Assembly (NCBI RefSeq): GCF_963583255.1
Contig: NC_084811.1
Coordinates: 19,610,088-19,674,087, forward strand
Length of the DNA stretch: 64,000 bases
Source: Pyrus communis
Lineage: Eukaryota; Streptophyta; Magnoliopsida; Rosales; Rosaceae
Direction: 5' to 3'
Shown here: piece by piece, positions 1-11,783 of the stretch
How the letters are laid out: every line of letters begins with the position of its first letter
How positions within the stretch are numbered: position 1 is the stretch's first letter
Notes under the pieces: generated by a model
What the model saw: the letters and a program-made list of their open reading frames with translations, nothing else
What the model was told of the DNA's origin: nothing
Databases searched by the model: none
Program-made: the position numbers and the translations under genes

Positions 1-931
1 GTGAGGCAATACTTATTGAGGATTTGCATTAGTTTTCACAAGTTATCCGTAAAAAACACATGAGAGATACTGGGTCCATGAGGATTCATTTGTATGCCTT
101 TAATCAACCCAAGATCTATCGCACAGTGGATTAGCCGAGAAAGTACATCACTAACCATGAGAAACAAATATGGGGATGGGGGATCACCTTGGCGGATTTC
201 ACGAGATAGGGAGAACCAATTCCCTGACTGCCCATTTATCATAATCCCAAATTCCACAGTGCTCACACAATTCATAATCAATTGGTCCATCCTCTATTAA
301 ATCCTATTTTTAGCATTATCGATTATAAAAAATCCCATTCAACTTGATCATATGCCTTATGCATATCAAGCTTAATGCCTAGTTCATGCTTCCGCTTATC
401 CTTTCTCAGCTTCAGAAAGTGGAACAGCTCATGAGCTATCCTAATGTTCTCCTGGATTTGCCTATCCGCAACAAAGGTATTTTGCATGGGTGAGATTAAA
501 TTAGGCAACAAAGGTTTCAAACGATTAACCAACACCTTTGACATGATCTTGAACGAAAAATTACATAGGGTAATAATTTTAGGAATCAAAACAATATGTT
601 TGGAATTTAGTCCTTTTGTATTTCCCACATCCATCATGAAGTCCCTAACCAGTCCATCAACCTCATCCAGTATAATGTCCTACTATGAGTGGTAAAAAAT
701 ACCTTGAAACCCATTAAGACCTGGGGCCTTCAAACCTTCCATTTGCTTAACATCAGCCTTGATCTCATCATCAGACATTGGTTTGGTGAGCTTCGTGTTC
801 ATCGATTCCGTAACCAAAGGTATGACACAATCAAGCGTGTCCCCCTAATCCCTGCATCCCTCACAGGTAAATAGAGATTTAAAATGTTCCTTGACCAAGT
901 TAGAAACCCGCCGAGCATCTTCCACCCATTG
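1..931 (-). pseudogene. LINE reverse transcriptase fragment, decayed, cut by window edge
   Basis: Minus-strand remnant of the reverse transcriptase of a plant L1-type LINE. Reading from 931 downward, recognisable blocks are the APGPDGF-like block (here APGLNGF, so its Asp is lost) near 730-750, the block ending in VEWDFL (637-323), and the RQGDPxSPYLFL block (about 195-165). The catalytic FADD box near 36-50 reads FFTDN, so a catalytic Asp is missing. Stops separate the blocks (two adjacent ones near 672-685). It continues the endonuclease and ORF1 at 3766-6601 once the solo LTR at 932-3765 is removed. The element's 3' end lies outside the window. Confidence 0.85.
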
Positions 932-2482
932 TGTGATATCCTATCCCCAAAATTAGTATTTTATTTTATTTTTGATGTATTACGGAGATTTAATTGAAGT
1001 TAGTTTGTTGATTCTCCGATTTTGAGAAAAGCGAAGTGAGGGGTACTTTAGTCATTTCCAATTTTCTCAACCTTTTCGGTCAACTCTTGAGTTGGTTAGG
1101 TAAAGTTCGATTCCATGAGCACGTAGGCACAAATGGATCTCAATTCCGAGTTAGAATGAAGAAGTTAGAGTCGTTTGAAGTTGGGGGCATTTTGGTAATT
1201 TTCCTAAGATGTTATAATTGGAGGGAAAACCTCCAGAAAGCCCTGAACTCCCAAAAATGGTCACCTGATTACAGACCTGTTTTGGGTGCGATTGGGTCGC
1301 CGACCCGCCAACTTGACCCGCTCGTTTCTCCTCCGTCTAACCTATGTTTTGGGTGATCTTGGTGTCCATGGAAAAGTCTTGATGAGCCATACATCTTTGT
1401 AGTGTTAGATTTCCCATTTTCTTATCCATTTTTCCAGTTCGAGGCAGCAAATTCTTGTGGGTTTCTAGCTGTTTTGTCATTTTTCTAGTGATTCCGGCAA
1501 CCATTTCCTTCGAGTGAGGTATGAAACCTCATCTACTCTTCATAATCTTCAGGATAGCATGCTTGGTTCGTGCTTTCGTATTCATTTTAGAGTTGGGTGT
1601 TTAGAACCCTAGAAATCCGGTTTTCTCCGATGAATTTGGGTGGTTTCCTGTTAGAATTTGTCGTCGGCCTAGTTATGAAAAGTGTTTCTCTTGTTGAGCT
1701 CTAACTACCACGTAAAATTTAAGCTCATTTAGTTAATGTTGAAAATTCGAGTTTTCTAAACCCTCCACCTTGGCTACCATCGCATGTGGCGGTGCGTGGA
1801 ACCGTTGATGAATGTTGTCTAAGTACTAAATACCTTCTATTGACCAAGTGAATCTATGTCTAGCTCGGTTTCCCAAATTTCAATTGTTTGGTGTCGTAAT
1901 CAAATTGGATCACCACTCGTTTGTATGATTGGCAAAGATCCAACCGTTAGATCATTGTCAATTTGTATTATGTTGTTGTCAAAGCATAATGAGGCCTTAG
2001 GAAGTTACAGATCAAAAATCCGATGTGCGGATCTTCTGGATTGAATAACCTTAGATTGTTGACCTTAGTGGACCTACCTTATCAATGGTTGATGTTCTAG
2101 TCAACGTGCTCTACTCTAGAGTGTTGTTTATCTTTAGTTTTGTCATTAAGGCTTGATGGAGCTTAGTTGGCTCATCTCGATGACGTGTCATTCCCGATTG
2201 ACAAGCGTCTCAATTTACGTGCAAGTGACACTTAGGCCTTGTTTTACGTGTTGATCTTATTAAGTTTCCTAAGTGGGGTTTTGTTTGTTGTATTAGGTTC
2301 CTTGGAAGTGGAGTTGGTGAATCTAGAAGTGCAAATAACCCAGGTGAATGACATTAATATTATGTGATATGGTTATTACCCATGAAATTCCTTGTTATAT
2401 ACTTTGTAGATATAACATGGATTTACAAATGATTTTATGGAAATGTGTGCTACTATGCTATGTTTACTTGATGATGCTATCG

Positions 2483-2485
<3 letters not shown>

Positions 2486-2519
<34 letters not shown>
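2486..2519. repeat. (TA)n microsatellite inside the solo LTR
   Basis: About 34 bp of uninterrupted TA dinucleotides. It explains the IYIYIY tracts of the reading frames crossing it. Confidence 0.95.
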
Positions 2520-2522
<3 letters not shown>

Positions 2523-2624
2523 ATGCTTGAAATGATTGTGATATTTGAGGGCTAGTAGAAGACCGCTAACCCAGTACATGGGGTAATGTGGGGTAAAATC
2601 GGAATCTGCACCATGCAGCAATGG

Positions 2625-2895
2625 TACATGGATGGTCGTGCTTGGTTAAGCCACAATGGGGGACCATACTTTAGGATCGTGCTTGGTTAATCCGCGATGG
2701 GCAATCCTTATTACTTAGGTATAGCCATACGTGCTTAGGGGTGACCATGCTTGGTTAATCCGTGATAGGTGATCACTACCTATTAGTATCCAGAGGAGTG
2801 ACCCTGCTTTGTTAATTCTCAATGGGGATCACTACCTACATGATGTTTGCAGGAGTGGTTCTACTTGGTTAATCCATAATAGGGGACCATATCCT
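2625..2895. repeat. Degenerate tandem repeat within the solo LTR
   Basis: About five imperfect units, each with a GTGCTTGGTTAATCC-like core followed by a variant of GATGGG and GATCACTACC, spaced roughly 45-70 bp apart. Related internal repetition (AGTCAGAACCAC units) occurs in the right-end LTR at 62415-62555. Confidence 0.75.
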
Positions 2896-3765
2896 GATTG
2901 GTTGCCTATTGTAGGCTTCGTCCGAACTATGTCCCTCTATAGCCCTAGACTCTTGATTAATACATATATCAAAGATGAGATTGAAGGCCTATGTGGCTCA
3001 ATCTAGAAAATGATTGAATAAAATATTTACATGATGGTGTTGCCTAAAAAGATAATGGATTCGGATATGATGCATTCCTACTCGTAACGAAGAATTGCAA
3101 TAATGAAAAAGGTACCAATCTCATTCCTACACGTGATAGTATTATTGATCGGGTTGTGTGATGACTGGATGTTATCTCAATAGACGTGTGGTGAGATTCA
3201 GAATTGAATAACCATTCCTATACGTAATAATGAGGCGTATGATGATTAAATTATGAAATATGAGGCAATTGGACCCTTGTGATTATTCGGAAAATGAAAA
3301 AGGTGAGTGGTGAGTCACAATCTGAGGAGAATGATGGAATAATATTGACGGTGATCATATAGGCAGTTAATACGGTATACAAAAGAAATGTCATGAGTGG
3401 ACATAGCACTACTTTGACATTTAATCATTTGATGCTATTTATTTTCACATATGTTGTATTATTGTCACTCACATGAGCTTCATAGCTTATTCGGGTTTTG
3501 ATTTGCCCAATGCGCCATTCCTACGATGTAAGGTTATTTTTCAAAGTAACTGGTCGTGTTTAGAGGAGAAGATGTCAGGTGGTGTAGCTATAAGGGCAGT
3601 GCACTTAAGAGTAGGTATTGCCATCCTTTGTTGTAAGTATTCCGCTGATGCTCTGATGTATATCATATGTATGAGTCTTAGCGACTCTATGTATTTTATA
3701 TTGTAATTCTACAGTCCTTCTCTCGCTCGTCGATTCTGGGCGTATCTCGGGATCGGGGCGTGACA

Positions 3766-4901
3766 TATTGACCACCCTCGTCCTTTAATTATTCACTCTT
3801 CTTTTTCCGCCGCCTTTGGAGAGTAGTCCAATGGAAGAAAGCAGTGTTGGCATCGCCTTCTCAGAGCCATTTCACCTTAGATTGCTATTGCCAAAACATT
3901 TCTTCCTGTTCCCGCAGATGATTAACCCGAGTGGTTAGATTCTTTATTTCCTTAATATTTTTCGCCCAGTTATATTGGAAAGAATCTAAGTGCTTCACCA
4001 TATCATCAATCTCCAAAGCTCTCATCTTGAACTTCTTCTTACTCCAATTGATTAATCAAGATCAACAAGTAGATAGTTTACGATGCCACAATTCAATCCA
4101 GTTCTTTCGGCCTCACAAGGTCCAACAGCGGTGCACAATATCTTTGCATTCCTCCTCCTTAGCCTAATAAACCTCGAAATGAAAGGGTCTTTTCCCTTTA
4201 CAAAAATTGGGTTGGCATTCCACAATAATTGGGTAGTGATCTGATCTATACACAGTCCTATGAGTGACTAATGTATTAGGCCAAAGGTCTTGCCATAAAC
4301 TATTATCAGTAGCCCGGTCCAAATGTACCTCAATAAGCTGACACATCCTCATTCCTCGCTAAGTAAACTTTGGGTTAATGAAGCCCAAGTCCATTAATTC
4401 CACGGTACATGACATCAACTCCCCCTGATTCTTCATGATCCCACACAAACTCATTGAAATCACCTCCACATAGCCAAGGTATGTCGGTTGGACCAAACGA
4501 GCGTTACCTGCACCTATAGGACATTCCAATTGCAAAAATCAACCTTTTCCGCCCGATAGGACGTTCCATAAACAAATGTAACCTGCACCTAAGAGGTTGA
4601 ATCCTCAAGACAAATACAAGCATCAATGACATGTTTCAAGAAAGATAGAATGTTAACATTTAACGTATCATGCCACCACAAACTGAGGCCTCCAGCCTTT
4701 CCTACCGAAGGGATGTGAAAACCATGAGAATATCCCATACGTCTTCAAACACCATCAACCCTATGATCTTTCTTTTTGGTCTCAGAAAGAAAGATCATAG
4801 TGGGTCTAAACTTCCGAATTAGCCCATGTAGGGCCCGAACTATCATGTCCGACCCAAGACCACAGTAATTCCCCATGAGGTGTATCATGGGCGCTTTGCG
4901 G
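3766..4901 (-). pseudogene. LINE endonuclease (APE type), decayed
   Basis: On the minus strand, starting near 4890, the reading MGNYCGLGSD...LSETK is the opening of an apurinic-endonuclease-like domain of plant LINEs, which nicks target DNA to prime reverse transcription. Its last recognisable block, with the SDHYPI catalytic motif, is in the frame at 4352-4164. Stops and frameshifts separate the blocks, for example just after the DHRVDGV block near 4750. It lies between ORF1 (right) and reverse transcriptase (left), as expected for the family. The solo LTR at 932-3765 separates it from the latter. Confidence 0.8.
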
Positions 4902-6601
4902 CTATTGTAGGCCAACCACCACCGCCTTGAGAGGATCCTTTGGCTTTCCGGACCTGAATTGCTCTATTCTCTTCTTTCCCAATTTCCTCCAAATACTCTC
5001 AATATTCTTGGCATTTGATGGGAACCTCATGAAGATAGCATGTTCTTCCTCCAAGCACATCTCTCTTACATTCATGTTTTGGAATCGTTCTTTGCCCCTT
5101 CTCGAAGCTCCACTCTCACCTTTCTTAATTTCCTTCTGAGCTGATAGGGCAAAATTCATTAGTTTTATCTCCAAGCTCCTCTTGTTTTTAAAACTTCCTT
5201 GAGGAAGGTTAGTAGTCTGGGCCGGGGCATCCTGTGAAACCAGCCCTACCATAATAGTAAGGACATAACTTGGGCTAGTAATTGTCTCTTCCTAAGCCTC
5301 TATTCCTATCAAAGGGCTTAGAGTTATAGTGGGCCTTCCTGGTATTAAAAGTTGTTCCACTGTGGGCGAGTGGTGCGAATCCTTATTAATCTCCATTATG
5401 CGTGTTGGTGGGCCTAGTTCCTGCAGACTTTGGACTCCCATCATGAATATAGGTTGGTGGCCCATTTGTCATACCCCACTACCAGATGGCAGTTGAAAAC
5501 CTGGGTATTTCCTTTCATACATTGAAAATACTCCCTCCTTTAACTTATATGGCTGGAGCCCCCAATTTGTCAGAGGAGGATTCTCTACCCTTCTATTCTT
5601 ATCCTCTTCCATCCCCTCCTTTCACACATTATTTTTTGTCTTATCATCTCTATAAAAAAAATCAATATAAGATGTTGACGTGGCTTAACCGTGACCTTTC
5701 AAATAGGAGGGCATGGAAAGGTAGAGAAATTAGGAGGGTAGATAATCTTCCTCCCAATTTGTCCCCATGACTATACCGCCCTTGTACTACGCGCTTCGTC
5801 AGAGTTAATGGGTTCCTCCCTCTGTTCGTCGATTCCCCACCTGGGATTCTCCTCCGTGCCAGCTGCTTGGTGCAAATCTAATATTTTCCTGAATTTCACG
5901 AATTGGTGCTGCTTTAGTCCATTCCCCAAATCTAGTACCTCATTCCCTTCCAAGTTTGAAAGTACACTCTGTGTTCATATGCCTGATTCGTCCACATCGA
6001 TAACAAAAATCCTGGAGTCTTTCATACCTGAATTCGATCCAGGTATCTTGATTTTGCTTTCTTAGCAACCAACATCCCGTGATGAGTGGTTTGGTAGTGT
6101 CAACTACCACACGCACCCTCAAGAAGTCACAGACCAAGGAAGGATCTTCTAACTCCTTAAACTGCCCATTCTCCTTGGCTAGACGCTTTATGTTCATTTC
6201 TGTACTAAGACACAAAGGAACACCCTTATTCTGAACCCAGAACGGTACCTGGTCCAGTTGAATCTCGTCCAGGGCTAATTCGTGAGGCCATCTTTTGATT
6301 GAGAAATTTTTCTTCGTAACTGCCCATGGAACCTGAGAAATGTTGAGCTCTCATCAGGGACAATTATGATAAGAATATTGTCTTTAACCCATTTAACTTG
6401 CACTTCTCTCAGCTCTTTCCAGTCGGATCTTAGGATGTTTTTGACCCCCCATTTATTCAAAGGTCGCTCATTTAACACAGCACCCATCAAGTTGACGCCC
6501 TGCTTCATGGTTGTTAACTCCAGAGACTCTTCGAGATGTACCACCAAGTCCTCCACATCCTCGTTTACCTTTGGACGATTTTCTTCTTGAGTTGTACTCA
6601 T
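4902..6601 (-). pseudogene. LINE ORF1 (DUF4283 plus CCHC zinc knuckle), decayed
   Basis: The nucleic-acid-binding first ORF of a plant LINE. It starts at the ATG at 6601. The 6601-6275 frame matches the DUF4283 N-terminal domain of LINE/gag-like proteins. The 6215-5940 frame holds a zinc knuckle CYRCGRIRHMNTEC (C-x2-C-x4-H-x4-C) near 5995-5955. The 5252-4902 frame is a basic C-terminal tail. The blocks lie in different frames, so the protein cannot be made from this copy. Confidence 0.85.
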
Positions 6602-6705
6602 GATCTTGTTGTTTGTATTGTTGAAATAGACAGTAAGTTGGACACCTATTGCTTGACTCTTCTTCTTTTGTTTTCTGTCTCCTATTTGCCTCAGATGTAC
6701 ATACT

Positions 6706-6886
6706 GTTGCTGTGAGTAGTAATTAAAGAGTATGTAAATATGTTGTAAATATTAGGAATCCTTTATTAGGAAGGATATATGTGTGTGTCCTTTATTGTTT
6801 ATTGTTTCCTTATAGAACAAGGATTGTATCTTGTATATATATTTTAGTTAAGCAATACAATGAAAATTAAGTCGTAAAATTGTATT
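6706..6886 (+). repeat. 5' LTR of the Copia element
   Basis: 181 bp. Aligns with 10623-10804, sharing for example AAGAGTATGTAAATATG and AAGCAATACAATG. It contains TATA-rich sequence (TTGTATATATATTTT) likely to serve as its promoter. Confidence 0.9.
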
Positions 6887-7387
6887 TGGCATCTAGAGTT
6901 AGGTTTTGATCTAAACCCTAACCAAAGTTGTGTACTGCTGCAACTGTAAATGAGCCCAGCGCTAAAATCCAAACCGTGTCTACACAGACTATCTGCAAGT
7001 CTAACCGTATGTTTCTGGCTGCTTTGCTGTCCGTGTATCAGTGTGTATTGTGCTGTGCCGAGAAGGTAATTGCTAGTTGTTGCCGTGTAGTGCTTTGTTG
7101 TTGGTTTTATATATTTAAGGGGGAAAAAAATGTGTAGTGCTTTTCAATGCAATTACAACAATTGTTAGAGTAATTGATTAACTTCAACATTTTTTTTTTT
7201 TTGTGCCGTACATACTTTAGCTGCTGTAGTCCGTGAAAAAAGTCCGCAGTCCACTATTTTTGTGTTGATCCAACAACCTGAATAGCAACGTGACACGTTG
7301 CTGCTGCTTGTGTTCCTTCCAGTGTGTGGTTCTGTAATTAGTGTGGTGTTGTGATTGTCGTATATTACTGTCTCGTGAGTTATTACA

Positions 7388-8481
7388 ATGACGAAGGCAT
7401 GTTGGAATTTGGATTCCGGTGCAACAGATCATATGACGTATGATAAAACCTTATTTCAATCTATGACACGTCCTCATAGAAAGTGTGTGGCAACTGCCAA
7501 TGGTTCTATTGCCCCTATTGTTGAAGCGGGAACAATGTCTCTTACACCTTCTCTTCCCTTACATAATTGTTTATTGGTTCTGTTATTGTCCTATCACTTA
7601 TTGTTTGTACCTCAAGCACTGAACAATTGGATTGTGTTGTATTAATGTATCCTTTATTTTGCTTGCTTCAAGATATTCAGACAAATGAGATCATTGGGCG
7701 TGGCACTAAGAGAGATGGGCTATATTATGTGGATGACATGGTTCCTGGAAGAGCTAATTTGGTTTATGTGTCACGTAATAGTAATCTACAGAAGGCATTG
7801 TTATTGCATCGTTTGATTATTTGAAACATATATTACCTAATTTGTTCAGTGGTATTGAAGACTCAGAATTGAAATCTGAAGTATGTATTTTAGCCAAAAG
7901 TCATCGTGCTTCATTCCCTCCAAGTATGAATAGAAAATCTTCTCCATTTGCGCTAGTACACATAAACCAAATTTGCGCTAGTACACACAATATTCCTCCG
8001 TTATTAAGGTTCTTCGTACTAATAATGGGGGAGAATATGTTAACTCTGAGTTGTCTACTTTTTTCCGTGATCAAGGAATTCTTCATGAGACAACGTGTTC
8101 GTATACCCCCACAACAAAATAGGGTAGCTGAGAGAAAAAACCGTCATATTTTAGAAACTGCTCATGCATTGCTTATTGGTGGGTCCGTGCCCAAGAGTTT
8201 TTGGCCAGACGCCATCATCTATGCTGTGTATGTTATAAATCGCATGCCATCTCGGGTTGTAGAATTTCGTACTCCACTCCAAGTGTTGGCATAACATGTT
8301 CCAGTTGTTTGTACCAATACTCTCACTCCTCGAGTGTTTGGATGCATTGCTTATGTTCATATTCACAAGATTCATCGTAGTAAATTGGATCCTTGTGTTC
8401 TTCGGTGTGTCTTTATGGGTTTTGCATCCCACCAGAAAGGTTATAAGTGTTACCACCCTGCAACTTGCCACATGTATATAA
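7388..8481 (+). pseudogene. Copia protease and integrase remnant
   Basis: The frame from 7388 carries the aspartic protease motif WNLDSGATDH (catalytic Asp about 7412). The 7567-7824 frame resembles the gag-pre-integrase domain. The 7821-8294 frame starts as the zinc-binding side of integrase (CILAKSHR) and ends with the conserved QNRVAERKNRHILE block. Between them the core is deleted and frameshifted, and the second catalytic Asp position reads TNNGGEY instead of TDNGGEY near 8010-8030. The post-integrase segment MFGCIAYVHIHK begins at 8334 in another frame. Gag and the CCHC box expected upstream of 7388 are not seen in 6890-7387. Confidence 0.85.
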
Positions 8482-9026
8482 CCATGGATGTGACTTTCTC
8501 TGAGTCAGAATATTTTTATGCTCTCGTATCACCACCCTTCGATCACAATGAGGAGAGTTCTAGTTGTGATCTTGATGGTGAGTTTGAATGGTTGGATGTA
8601 CAAGAGGTAACTGTTTCAGGGGGAGTGCACGGTGTCGTGCCGAGTAATGTAGTTGATGTTTGGTCTCCTTCTGCTGAGCCTTTTGTGAGTGGTCAGCAGT
8701 TTTTCATTGAACTTGTTGCAAGTGGTCAACAGCTTCTCACTGAAGAAGAGGTTGCCAGTCCGTGCATTAGTGCTGCCGGAGATGAGTGTACTGATGGTCA
8801 GCCAGCTGTTGCTGAAGCTTTCTCTCATCTCTCTAGCTCAATAGTGCCGTTATCCAATACATCTTATTTGGATATCCCTGAGGTAAGTACTAATGATATT
8901 CATGTAACTAATGATGTTATAAGTACATATAAATTGCCACCAAGGCAAAATCATGGTGTACCTCCTGACAGGTTCTCTCCGGAGGGAAAAATGAAAGTAC
9001 CCCATAGCCAATTATGTGTCCTATAA
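8334..9026 (+). pseudogene. Copia integrase C-terminal/linker region
   Basis: A 230-codon frame. It begins with the conserved post-integrase module (FGCIAYVHI..., GYKCYHP, FSESEYFY), followed by a low-conservation linker and PRQNHGVPPDRFSPEGK. This is the usual spacer between integrase and reverse transcriptase in Copia polyproteins. It is open over its length but disconnected by frame from both neighbours. Confidence 0.8.
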
Positions 9027-10530
9027 AAACCTTTCATCTAAACATCAAGCTTGGGTGAATAATGTGGACTCAATTCAAGTACCAACTCGAGTAGAAGATG
9101 CTTTGAAGAGTCAAGAATGGACTGAAGCAATGGATAAAGAGATGAGGGCATTGCAAAAAAATAATACATATGAAGTAGTTGAGCTGCTGAAAAAAAAAAA
9201 AGCCAATTGGGCGTCGATGGGTTTTTACAGTTAAATACAAGGCTGACGGATCACTCGATAGGTATAAAGCAAGGTTGGTGGCGAAAAGGTATACTCAAAC
9301 ATATGGAGTTGATTATCAAGAAACTTTCTTTCCCATGGCTAAGATGAATACAGTACGAGTTCTTATCTCCTTAGCTACAAATTTGAATTGGCCACTGAAA
9401 CAGTTTGATGTAAAAAATGTGTTTCTTTATGAACATCTAGAGGAAGAAGTGTATATGGATTTCCCTTCAGGGTATAGTAACGGAGAAAAATCGGGAGTGT
9501 GCCGATTGCGAAAGTCACTTTATGGGCTTAAGCAGTCACCACGTGCATGGTTTGGGAGGTTCACTCAGGCCATGAGAAAGAATGGGTATTATCAGAGTCA
9601 TTCTAATCATACTTTATTTGTGAAACGGAGAAATGGTAAAGTAACAGCCTTGATTATTTATGTAGATGATATGATAATAATAGGTGATGATTCAAATGAG
9701 ATTGTCAAACTGGAGAAGAATCTTTCTGCCGAGTTTGAGATGAAGAGTTTAGGCAACTTAAAGTTTTTTCTTGGAGTTGAAGTTGCTCGTTTATCCAAAG
9801 GTATTTTCTTGTCTCAACGAAAATATGTTCTGGATTTATTAAAGGAAATAGGTATGCTTGGGTGTAAACCCGTGGATACTCCCATTGTGGAGAAACATTA
9901 CTTGGGAATTTATCCAGATTAAGAACTAGTAGATAAAGGCAGATATCAGAGGCTGGTAGGAAGACAAATTTATTTAGCTCATACCCATCCAGCTATAGTC
10001 TATGCAGTAAGTGTAATGTGTCAGTTTATGCACTCACCAAGTGTGGATCATATGGCAGCTGTTATGCGGATTTTAGCTTATCTGAAGTTGGCTCCGGGAA
10101 AAGGAATTTTGTATAAAAATTCCGGTCATCTGAGGATTGAGGGATTTACCGATGCTGATTAGGCAAGTGATATGACTGATAGGCGCTCTACTTCTGGATA
10201 CTTTACGTTTGTTGGCGGAAATCTAGTTACTTGGAGGAGCAAGAAGCAAAATGTGGTGTCAAGGTCTTCAGTTGAGACTGAATTCAGAGGTATGGCATAT
10301 GGAGTATGTGAAGTTCTTTGGTTACGTAAGTTACTTTGGAGTCTAGGTTTCAAAGCAAAATAGGCCATAAGCGTGTGTTGTGATAATAAATCCGCACGGG
10401 AGATTGGAGAAAACCCGGTACAACATGACAGCACAAAGCATGTGGGGGTTGATCGTCATTTTATTAAGGAAAAGCTTGAGAAGAAGATTGTGTCAATACT
10501 ATTTGTGAACTCGAAATAGCAGCTTGCGGA
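9016..10530 (+). pseudogene. Copia reverse transcriptase and RNase H, broken
   Basis: The 9275-9922 frame holds the reverse transcriptase palm: the FDVKN block near 9400, the SLYGLKQSPRAW block near 9520-9550 and the catalytic YVDD at 9659-9670 are all intact. Residues before it lie in the 9016-9234 frame, with a frameshift in an A-run near 9190-9200. After 9922 the frame is interrupted by TAA. The RNase H segment has in-frame stops at about 10159 (TAG where DADWAS is expected) and 10362. The catalytic reverse transcriptase box has survived, but the polyprotein has not. Confidence 0.88.
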
Positions 10531-10622
10531 TATCCTCACTCATGCCGTGTGTAGTAGATCTTTTGGTGACTCACTTGTCAAGTTGGGCATGTGTGATATC
10601 TATGCTCCAACTTAAGGGGGAG

Positions 10623-10804
10623 TGTTGTCGTGAGTAATAATTAAAGAGTATGTAAATATGTTGTAAATATTAGAAATCCTTTATTAGGAAGGATATATGT
10701 GTGTGTCCTTTATTATTTATTGTTCCCTTATAGAACAAGGATTGTATCTTGTATATATATTTCAGTTAAGCAATACAATGAAAATTAAACCGTAAAATTC
10801 TATT
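10623..10804 (+). repeat. 3' LTR of the Copia element
   Basis: 182 bp, preceded by the polypurine tract at 10611-10622 and followed directly by the CATAC target duplication. Confidence 0.9.
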
Positions 10805-10809
10805 CATAC

Positions 10810-11360
10810 CTGTACTTACTTGTGGATGGAATCAATGAGTTATGTCCAACTATAGTCGTAGGTGTAATCCCTGCCATTGCAATAACTGATCTTAGTTGCT
10901 GAGGGTAGTAACTCTGCTTTCGTTCCTTAGTTCCTTCGTCCTTCTGTTTGCAGTACCCCATTAAATATCTCACCACCCACCAAATTATGAACCAAGTAAT
11001 AATTAGGTAAGATGGGTCCAAGAAGAGATGCATCTGTGCTCTGTCCCCTAGGACTATCATTTCCCATCCCGGATCCCAACAGTAATCGGTGAAAGGATTT
11101 CAGGAATAATTAAAATTTTCCTTATGGTAATGGTACGAGGCTCAGGTGGAGGAATAATTGCCCACTCAGACAAAGGGGGAAAGCTACAGCGAAAATGATT
11201 AGGCAGGTAGATGGGGGTGTAAATGTTTTTGTGAGGGGCAAATAAGAAGGAAAGTAATAGCCAGTATGAGTTGGACGAAACAGACAGAAAATTGCAGGTA
11301 GGTCACTCTCACGGCGGAGAGAAAGGATATTCACTATGGAAGACTCTCACGGCGGAGAGA
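10810..11360 (-). other. Probable LINE 5' region continuing past the Copia insertion
   Basis: Sequence to the right of the CATAC duplication, which on the minus strand lies upstream of LINE ORF1 (6601). It contains two near-identical copies of CTCACGGCGGAGAGAAAG at about 11308-11327 and 11345-11364. No coding similarity is recognised. Assignment rests on position only. Confidence 0.45.
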
Positions 11361-11783
11361 AAGCTACTCATGTAGTTCATGTTTTCTTTGTATATTGTTT
11401 GTTTTCATGCTCTTCAGTTTGATTTTTCAGAGAACAGTTGTTCTTGGGGGTTTTCTCTAAAATATATTTTTATTTCTTGTGTAAAAATAAGTAAGCTTCT
11501 TTTAGTAGTCTAACTTTAAAATCATCAAAATAATTTTTGCAAACCCATTAAGGACATGTTGTTAACGGGTGACCCAATAACAACTCGATTAGTTGTTGTG
11601 TTGACTTGAAACCCATTATTTTCTTGTCGTTTTCGTGGCATGTTAACAGGTTGTGTAAGACCAAGTCTATCGCTTTAGGTCAGGATTGTATCAATCCCAT
11701 TGAGGGAGATAAACGGAAAAGGAGCCATGCTTGTGTGAGGCCAAGTTTATCGCCTTAGGTCACAATTGTATCAATCGTCTTAG
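11361..11783. other. Non-coding stretch with an 80-bp-scale tandem motif
   Basis: No gene seen. A motif like GACCAAGTCTATCGCTTTAG followed by GTCAGGATTGTATCAATC occurs at about 11662-11700 and, diverged, at 11740-11776. The second half recurs beyond the hAT-type element at about 12961-12985. That element therefore landed inside or beside a small tandem repeat. Confidence 0.6.

Larger units (their letters stand above)
927..3770. mobile_element. Solo LTR (932-3765, 2,834 bp) with 5-bp target duplication
   Basis: Starts TGTGATATCC at 932 and ends CGGGGCGTGACA at 3765, giving the TG...CA ends of an LTR. It is flanked by CATTG (927-931) and TATTG (3766-3770), a 5-bp duplication with one mismatch, and the LINE reads on across it. 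No primer site, gag or pol is present, so this is a solo LTR left by recombination. It contains a (TA)n tract at about 2486-2519 and degenerate tandem units around the core TGCTTGGTTAA at about 2625-2895. A related copy lies in opposite orientation at 61815-64000. The terminal motif is typical of large Gypsy LTRs; the lineage is inferred. Confidence 0.85.
6701..10809 (+). mobile_element. Copia-type LTR retrotransposon, gag-less and decayed
   Basis: LTRs at 6706-6886 and 10623-10804 (about 181 bp, about ten mismatches and one indel by eye), flanked by a perfect 5-bp duplication CATAC (6701-6705, 10805-10809). A primer-binding site beginning TGGCATC (6887) follows the left LTR, imperfectly matching initiator tRNA-Met. 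The purine tract ends in AAGGGGGAG just before 10623. The inside encodes protease, integrase, reverse transcriptase and RNase H remnants in Copia order, but no gag. The LTRs begin TG but end in TT rather than CA. It sits in the 5' region of the minus-strand LINE. Confidence 0.93.

Noticed and set aside
2348..2621. Frames with IYIYIY tracts (also 19140-19541)
   Set aside because: Products of (TA)n microsatellites. Only the flanking scrap of the second is part of the pararetrovirus relic.
6928..7137. 69-codon frame at the expected gag position of the Copia
   Set aside because: No gag or CCHC similarity. The Copia appears to lack gag.
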